Part shown: positions 58,980 to 64,000 of the stretch, piece by piece
Layout of the letters: each line of letters starts with the position of its first letter
Position numbering within the stretch: position 1 is the first letter of the stretch
Assembly (NCBI GenBank): GCA_012931725.1
Contig: CM022946.1
Location: forward strand, 115,582,902-115,646,901
DNA from: Litsea cubeba
Taxonomy: Eukaryota > Streptophyta > Magnoliopsida > Laurales > Lauraceae
DNA length: 64,000 nt
Reading direction: 5' to 3'
Notes under the pieces: model-generated
What the model was told of the DNA's origin: nothing
Seen by the model: only the letters and a program-made list of their open reading frames with translations
The model's database searches: none
Translations under genes and position numbers: made by a program

Positions 58980-60656
58980 TATTTGCTCCCTTGCAGTACT
59001 CCTTCAGGTGCCCGTCCTTGACGAGCCTCTTGAGATGGTCTTTGAGGGAGTATCAATCCTCAGTATTATGCCCGCTCTGCTTGTGGTAAGCGCAGAACCT
59101 GGTTTGATCTATCTCGGCGGGGTCATTCTTCATGGGCCACGACCATTTAAAGTATGGCTTCCCCTGGATTTTGTCCAGTATCTGGTGAATCGGCTCTTTG
59201 AAGACCGCATTTACCCTTTCGCGCGAAGAGTAGGATGGTCTGTGTCTTTTGCCGCCTCCCGAAGTGTGAGTCGGGGCTGATGATTGGCCACCCGAGCGGT
59301 GGTCTCGGCTCGTCTCTTCTCTGCGGAAGGTTCTTTTTTCCCTACTGGAGGTTCGATGCTCCTACCGGGACCGATCCTCCTGCTTGCGGTCGGTCCTCCT
59401 GCCGAGACCGATTCTCGTTTCGAGACCGGTTCTTGGAGACGCCAAAACTCTCGTTGGCCCGCACCTCGTCCTCTTCTTGCTCGATGTATTTGTTCACCCT
59501 GGCCATAAGGGCTGTTACGCAGAGGACAGGGTTTCGGACGAGCTCTTTCCAGAGCTCGCACCCTGGCAGGAGGGCATGCTGGAAGGACCTGATCTCGACA
59601 TCTTCAGAGGAGTTGTCGATTTGGCTATAAACCGTCCAGAATCTCTTGGCGAATTGAGCGACGCTTTCACTCCACCTCATTCTGAGGGCGATAATGTCGC
59701 TATTAGTCTTAGGAATGACTCGGTACGCCTGAAATTTCCCCAGGAAGGAGTTCCGCAACTGAGACCAGTTCGTGATCGATCCTTCCGGGAGCGCACAGAA
59801 CCATTTGAGGGGGAGATCCCCCAGGCTGGAGGAGAAGACTCTACAGTTGAGGTGCCCGACGTCACCCCAGACGGATAGTTTCTGGGTGAAATGCCGGAGA
59901 TGTGCTGCTGGGTCCGAGGTTCTGTCATAGAGGACGAACCTCGGGACGCTGAAATTCTTTGGGAGGGGATAGTCGATAATTTCTCTGGAGAAAGGAGATG
60001 AGTCGAGGCCAGCGAAGTGGGGGACGTCTGGCTGGTTCTGAGCGAGCCCTGCCTCCTTCAGGGTGTTCTGGATGGCCTGCTTGACCAAGTGGTCAATCAA
60101 TGCCTTCTGATCTCTCGCCTCTGATCTCGGCATTGACCCCCTGTCAATGTGGTTATGGCAGGAACTCCTAACGTGAGTCCGCTCGCGGCTTTTCTCGTTC
60201 AGATGTTCTCTTAAGTCCCTGCCGGTGACGGGATCCTTTCTGCCTACGGGATTACCGCCCCCGGGGACTGTCTCTTCTCCCGGAGCTGCTGCCTGAGCTG
60301 GCGGATAAGATCGTCTTTCTCCTGGAGGGCGAGGTTCTGAGCCTTGATTGTTGCTTGAGCGGTGTCGGCTCTGTTGCCTTCGTGGTTCGAGCGGCGCTCG
60401 GACCGGCGTGATCCCGCTGCTGCCGGAGCTTTACCCTTCGAGAAGCGCTCCTGGAGGGAGCATTCAGCCGCGGTGGACTCCCCATCTCTAATGGGGACGA
60501 GGCAGACTCAGTGTGGTAACTGTCCACCTCTGCGGCATCCCCTCTCACGTTGTGCTCCTCTGGATGGAACACATAGGGCAATGGTCCAGGGAGAACCAGT
60601 GGCCCTGGAGGGAGGGACTTCGGGTGCTCTCCGCCTTTTTTGTTTCTCAGAGCCAT
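58980..60656 (-). pseudogene. Gag of Tat element E
   Basis: The N-terminal basic part starts at ATG 60656 (MALRNKKGGEHPKS). The core begins at 60133 (MPRSEARDQKALIDHLVKQA) with NFSVPRFVLYDRTSDPAAHL, LSVWGDVGHLNCRVFSSSL and SVAQFAKRFWTVYSQIDN. The frame changes near 59350. A zinc knuckle near 59100-59060 (CAYHKQSGHNTED) has a TGA where the last cysteine should be. The gag core is the closest relative in this window of the gag in element C. Confidence 0.88.
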
Positions 60657-60719
60657 GGCGATTGGAAAAGTTTTGAGAAAGGTTTTGGAAAAGGTTTTTG
60701 GGTATGGGTTAATACTTTG

Positions 60720-60734
60720 CCACAGACGGCGCCA
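60720..60734 (-). promoter_or_regulatory. Primer-binding site of element E
   Basis: On minus, TGGCGCCGTCTGTGG lies two bases inside the LTR edge at 60737. It is the same site as in element C, but here it is undamaged. I am not certain which tRNA it matches. Confidence 0.82.
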
Positions 60735-60736
60735 AT

Positions 60737-60880
60737 TGTAAGTGCCTAAAAATTACGGGCTTTGGATCAGGGATTAGGACCCCTGTCTTGAGTGGTTTAG
60801 ATGAAGATGATCGTGGCTCCGGTTAAACCTGAAGAGGAAGAGAAGAAAACACGTCAGAGGACCCTGGCTGTGGGCAACGC
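60737..60880 (-). repeat. Truncated 5' LTR of element E
   Basis: Only the innermost 144 bp of the LTR remain (TGTAAGTGCC to GTGGGCAACGC). At 60881 the sequence leaves the LTR and reads GCGTGCATCAG, then continues as the copied left flank. Confidence 0.9.
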
Positions 60881-61018
60881 GTGCATCAGCACGAGTTTCT
60901 GCGACTTGTCTCAAACTTCTTTCTCTCCCAAACAAACCTGCATCAGTGTTTCTTCACCCAGCGTGCATCAGCATCAAACCCAATCCACCAAATCCAACTT
61001 GCAAACCCACAACCACCC
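60881..61018. repeat. Junction filler and copied left flank
   Basis: The first bases (GCGTGCATCAGCA, 60881-60893) match a stretch inside the flank itself (AGCGTGCATCAGCA near 50302 and again at 60960), so they look like templated filler. From 60892 the sequence repeats 50229-50359, including CACCC directly before the next LTR (61014-61018). Confidence 0.88.
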
Positions 61019-61762
61019 TGTAAGTGCCTAAACATTACGGGCTTTGGATCAGGGATTAGGACCCCCTGTCTTGAGTGATTTGGATGAAGATGATCGTGGC
61101 TCCGGTTAATCCTGAAGAGGAAGAGAAAAAAACACGTCAGAGGACCCTGGCTGTGGGCAACGCAAGGCTCTCCGATACTTAAGTCAGTTCAGGGACTGAA
61201 TAAGGGAGATGGAGAGAAAATAGCAGAATAAGTCTATGCGTTATGGGTTGCGTACCTTAGAATGGAGATGGAGATGCTATTTATAGGAGATGGAGATGTC
61301 TTGCGTGGGTGAGTTCCAAGATGGGCCTGGCCACTCGAGTGGCACTGTCCACTCAGCCCACAATTCATTAAATGCTTGCCTTACCTACCCATGCCTCATT
61401 AAATGCCAATCTTATAGGGCCAGGTGGCGGTTTGACTTTTGCGCCAGGTCCCATCGGGCCAGGCCTGGAGCCATGCTTTAGGGGCGCACGTGCTCTGTAT
61501 ACGCCGTTTTGTCAGGAATGATGGGTCGCAGGGCATGCCTTAGTACGCGCCTCCATCCTGTCGACAATCCCATCAGCGTCTGTCAAATCTGCCATGCCGA
61601 GGTCGGTGTACAATGTCCCGTGCCACCTGACCTCGGGGGTGCTCATCTCGGCGAGTGCCGCGATCCTTTAGCCGCAGTTCGTCTCGGCCGAGTGGAGGTG
61701 AGATTAAGCTCTTAAGACCGAGACTAGCTCTGATCTCGACTTAGTGAAAAGATCCCCACACA
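61019..61762 (-). repeat. Solo LTR of the element E family
   Basis: A complete 744-bp LTR flanked by CACCC on both sides (61014-61018 and 61763-61767), with no internal region on its outer side. TATA box CTATAAATAG on minus at 61277-61286. A full LTR between matching target duplications is the footprint of LTR-LTR recombination. Confidence 0.92.
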
Positions 61763-61767
61763 CACCC

Positions 61768-62719
61768 TTACCCATCTCTCCATCTCGGCTAGCACCTGTA
61801 CAAAAACCAGCCCGCACAACCCAATGCCTCACTTCATCTCATTTTCATCACCATCATCATTCGAGTCCCTCGCACCTTTTTCCTCTTCTTCTTTCTTGTT
61901 TCTGTTATTTTCTTCCTCTACTTCCCAACCAAACCTGCCCACTTTTTCTCTTTGATCCTTTCTCTACTTCTCCTCTTTCTTTTTTCTACTTCTTTTCTTT
62001 ATTCTTATTTTTTTTTCTTTTTCTTCTGTTCTTTCTTTCCTTTTCTCCTCTGCACTTCTTCTCTTTCCCAGTCACCCAAAAAACCGAACCCATCCGACCC
62101 TGTAACTTGCCAAATAGCCACCTACACTACACATCATTCTCTTAATCTCATCACTGCACTTCGCCAACTCCATCTTCATCTATTCACAACCACTCACCCT
62201 CATCCATCTGGCCAGCCAAACATCTATCCCCATCATCCTCTCTCTGTTCTCTCATCCATCCAGCCAGCCAAATATCTCTTTGTTTTATAGTTTTGCTTGG
62301 TTTCGGGTTGAGACTGAGAGTATGATGCCCGGTTGAGGTGAAGATGTTGGGGAGGGAAGAAGAAGATGGATGCCATAAGAAAAATCATCACCAGAAATGT
62401 CATAATCTCACCGGATCCTGATTTGAAAAAAGGGAAATCGAAAACTTAAAAGGTTTGTTTTGAAATGTGTACAAAACTTGAGCCGTGTTTTGAAAATTTC
62501 TCTAAATAAAATGATTGCCATCATCAAATGGGGATTTGTTTAATTATAAACAATTTCCATAAAGTCCTTCCCATCCAACCATCCATCCATCATACATCAA
62601 GATAGCGTTATAGTCTATAGTGGGCATCCGTGGTGACAGGGAGAAATAGAGTTACCAAGATTGAGATATTACCGTGCAAATCCAAATGTGGAACCTACTC
62701 ATATGTGTGGTAATGAACA
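61768..62719. other. Right flank of element E, no gene supported
   Basis: A long pyrimidine-rich tract (about 61840-62070, mostly TCTT and TTTC) opens overlapping ORFs rich in serine, phenylalanine and leucine. These look like composition effects. Past 62280 the DNA is AT-rich with nothing recognisable. Confidence 0.5.
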
Positions 62720-62727
62720 GAGAGAAG

Positions 62728-63601
62728 TAGAGGTGTACAAAATTAATCGTGATCCGACCCGACCCGTGGGTCAATGGGTGGGTCACTCCATCCAAATTTT
62801 CGGTGCTCGACCTGACCGGACCCGACCTGTGACGTCAGTATGGGCTAACGGGTCTCACGGGTTGGGTTATCGGGTGACCCGTGAACCCAGTATTTTTTTT
62901 CTCATGAAAAAGTCCAAGGATAAAAATCCAAGAGGGATACCCACTTGTCAGGATGTGGTTTTACTTTCTCTTAGATGTAGTTCACCGACTAATTTCTAAA
63001 TATTTGAGTTATTATATTGGTCTCATGTCTATGAACTCAAGGCTCATGTATACTATAATATATTTAGTGTGAGGAATATTTGTTTTATTCCTATCAACAG
63101 ATTAAGGTGATCTCACATGGAAAACATGGTATGTTTTGAAGCCTTATTACATCTATTTGACATCAGTTTGTTTAGATTTGTTGAATCTTGAATATCTTGT
63201 TGATTGGATTTAATCATTTAATTGGGGACCACTGAATTAATATTCAATATGAGAGTTATTAGTAGTTGAAATTGGACGTGGGTTTCGGTGCAAACCGCAA
63301 CTACTTTTTTTTGTACACCTCTACCCATGGTACAAAAGAAGGCCAGTAAACAACCGCAACCACTTTTTACTTTTACATCTAATCACTTTTAGTTCTCTAA
63401 CAATTATCTGAAAGTTGTTTTCATAAACATTATTTGGTCTTCTAAAAAAAAAAGACGACCTAAACCCGACCCGTGACCTGCTGACCAGTGACCCGTGACC
63501 CAAACGGGTCGGGTTCGGGTGGGTTTCACCCACATAAAAAGTGGTCGGGTCGGGTTGGGTTTGACCCAAATCCCGCGGATTCGACTCGTTGAACACCACT
63601 A
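62728..63601. mobile_element. Non-autonomous hAT-type element, 874 bp
   Basis: A perfect 8-bp duplication, GAGAGAAG (62720-62727 and 63602-63609), brackets ends TAGAGGTGTACAA and, on the other strand, TAGTGGTGTTCAA (11 of 13 match). Eight-base duplications and TAG-GGTG-type ends fit the hAT superfamily. Next to both ends lie runs of the GACCCGACCCG / CGGGTCGGGTT type in opposite orientation, common in plant hAT MITEs. There is no transposase ORF, so it needs enzyme from elsewhere. Confidence 0.88.
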
Positions 63602-63609
63602 GAGAGAAG

Positions 63610-64000
63610 TACCCAATGTCAATTACATATGGACCAAATTTTGCCTTTGATTTGATGACCATAACATTGACAACCATAACATTGAATTGCATGCAATTTA
63701 TTTTGGGGCTTCCATATGACACGAATACTATCATCAAATGACAGTATTTTTTTAAATCATAACACATTGCATGAAAACACCTTCTCATCCAAGTTCTGAC
63801 TGTGGGTACTTGGCCAGGGTGGCACCCTTAATCAAGGGGCGTAGCGTATCAACCATGGGATTCAAACGATCAATGAGTCTCCGTTAGCTCGCATCGGAAA
63901 TACCCAAGTCTTGACCCTGGCCTTATAAGTCAAACTTCATATTAACTTAGCATGAGGCCTTTTAAAACCGTGCGGTCCTGAAAACCGTAAGAACTCCAAA
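63610..64000. other. Right edge of window, possible LTR fragment
   Basis: From about 63880 the sequence (CTCGCATCGGAAATACCCAAG, then CCTTATAAGTC, then GCATGAGGCCTTTTAAAACC and a run to the window end) resembles the LTR start regions of plant Copia/TRIM-type elements that carry CACATCGGAAAT and CTTATAAGT blocks. Without the rest this is a weak call. Nothing coding is visible. Confidence 0.3.

Larger units (their letters stand above)
50360..60880 (-). mobile_element. Tat-lineage Ty3/Gypsy element with an antisense gene
   Basis: Read on minus: partial 5' LTR (60880-60737), primer site, gag, protease, reverse transcriptase, RNase H, a second archaeal-type RNase H, integrase, tandem repeats, an opposite-strand gene, and the 3' LTR (51102-50360). 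The second RNase H domain between pol and integrase, and the extra gene between integrase and 3' LTR, are marks of the Tat lineage (family knowledge). The coding region has stops and frameshifts in every part. The 5' end is rearranged: the LTR is cut at about 60880 and continues into a copied left flank and a solo LTR. Confidence 0.93.

Noticed and set aside
58516..59878. Several plus-strand ORFs over gag and protease of element E (up to 164 codons)
   Set aside because: They are antisense shadows of the minus-strand gag and protease frames, unlike the spliced antisense gene at 51.8-54.0 kb, which lies outside pol.
61744..61762. A new gene starting at the edge of the solo LTR
   Set aside because: The start codon is inside the LTR end; the apparent ORF is an accident of the junction.
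61744..62290. Serine- and phenylalanine-rich ORFs of 112-133 codons
   Set aside because: Open because of the long pyrimidine tract; two frames are open at once and neither resembles a protein family.

Overview
This is plant nuclear DNA, from a flowering plant as far as I can tell. The evidence is a canonical miR166 hairpin, plant-specific Ty3/Gypsy lineages (Athila, Tekay, Tat), a CACTA (En/Spm) element with TNP2-like and TNPA-like genes, a plant LINE tail and a small hAT element. I cannot name the species. No complete, unbroken host protein-coding gene is visible. The only host locus I can support is a MIR166 gene; the rest is layered transposable elements and AT-rich intergenic DNA.

Layout: (A) 1-9144, minus strand: Athila-type element cut by the window edge, with pol, protease and gag broken by frameshifts, a tRNA-Asp-type primer-binding site and a 1.8 kb 5' LTR. 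(B) 9145-18882: intergenic DNA holding MIR166 on the plus strand (TATA at 12676, hairpin about 12941-13110, miR166* at 12960-12980, miR166 at 13074-13094). Two small ORFs on the precursor overlap at a TGATG. A 5'-truncated LINE (15630-16413) has target duplications. (C) 18883-38196, plus: a Tat-lineage element that keeps gag but no pol, carrying two satellite-like arrays before its 3' LTR. A 15 kb CACTA element (20024-35093, 3-bp duplication GAG) sits inside its gag leader. The CACTA carries a TNP2 gene with a large C-terminal loss, a multi-exon TNPA-like gene and, antisense inside a TNPA intron, a captured cytochrome P450 fragment. (D) 39807-49622, plus: a Tekay/Del chromovirus with 2.44 kb LTRs about 99% identical and a perfect 5-bp duplication, but a broken reading frame. 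(E) 50360-61762, minus: a Tat element with archaeal-type RNase H, integrase, tandem repeats, and an opposite-strand three-exon gene with its own TATA box. At its 5' (right) end the LTR is cut after 144 bp and joined to a copy of the element's left flank plus a solo LTR, flanked by CACCC on both sides. (F) 61768-64000: flanking DNA with an 874-bp hAT-type element and, at the very end, a possible LTR fragment.

How the parts relate: CACTA inserted after Tat element C. The LTRs of C are visibly more diverged than those of D or E, so C is the oldest of the three insertions whose LTR pairs can be compared. Element C's gag resembles E's gag, so C could depend on an E-like relative for pol. Several frame breaks sit on 6-7 base homopolymers, so some pseudogene calls may reflect assembly error. 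All identifications are from reading motifs; no database search was run.
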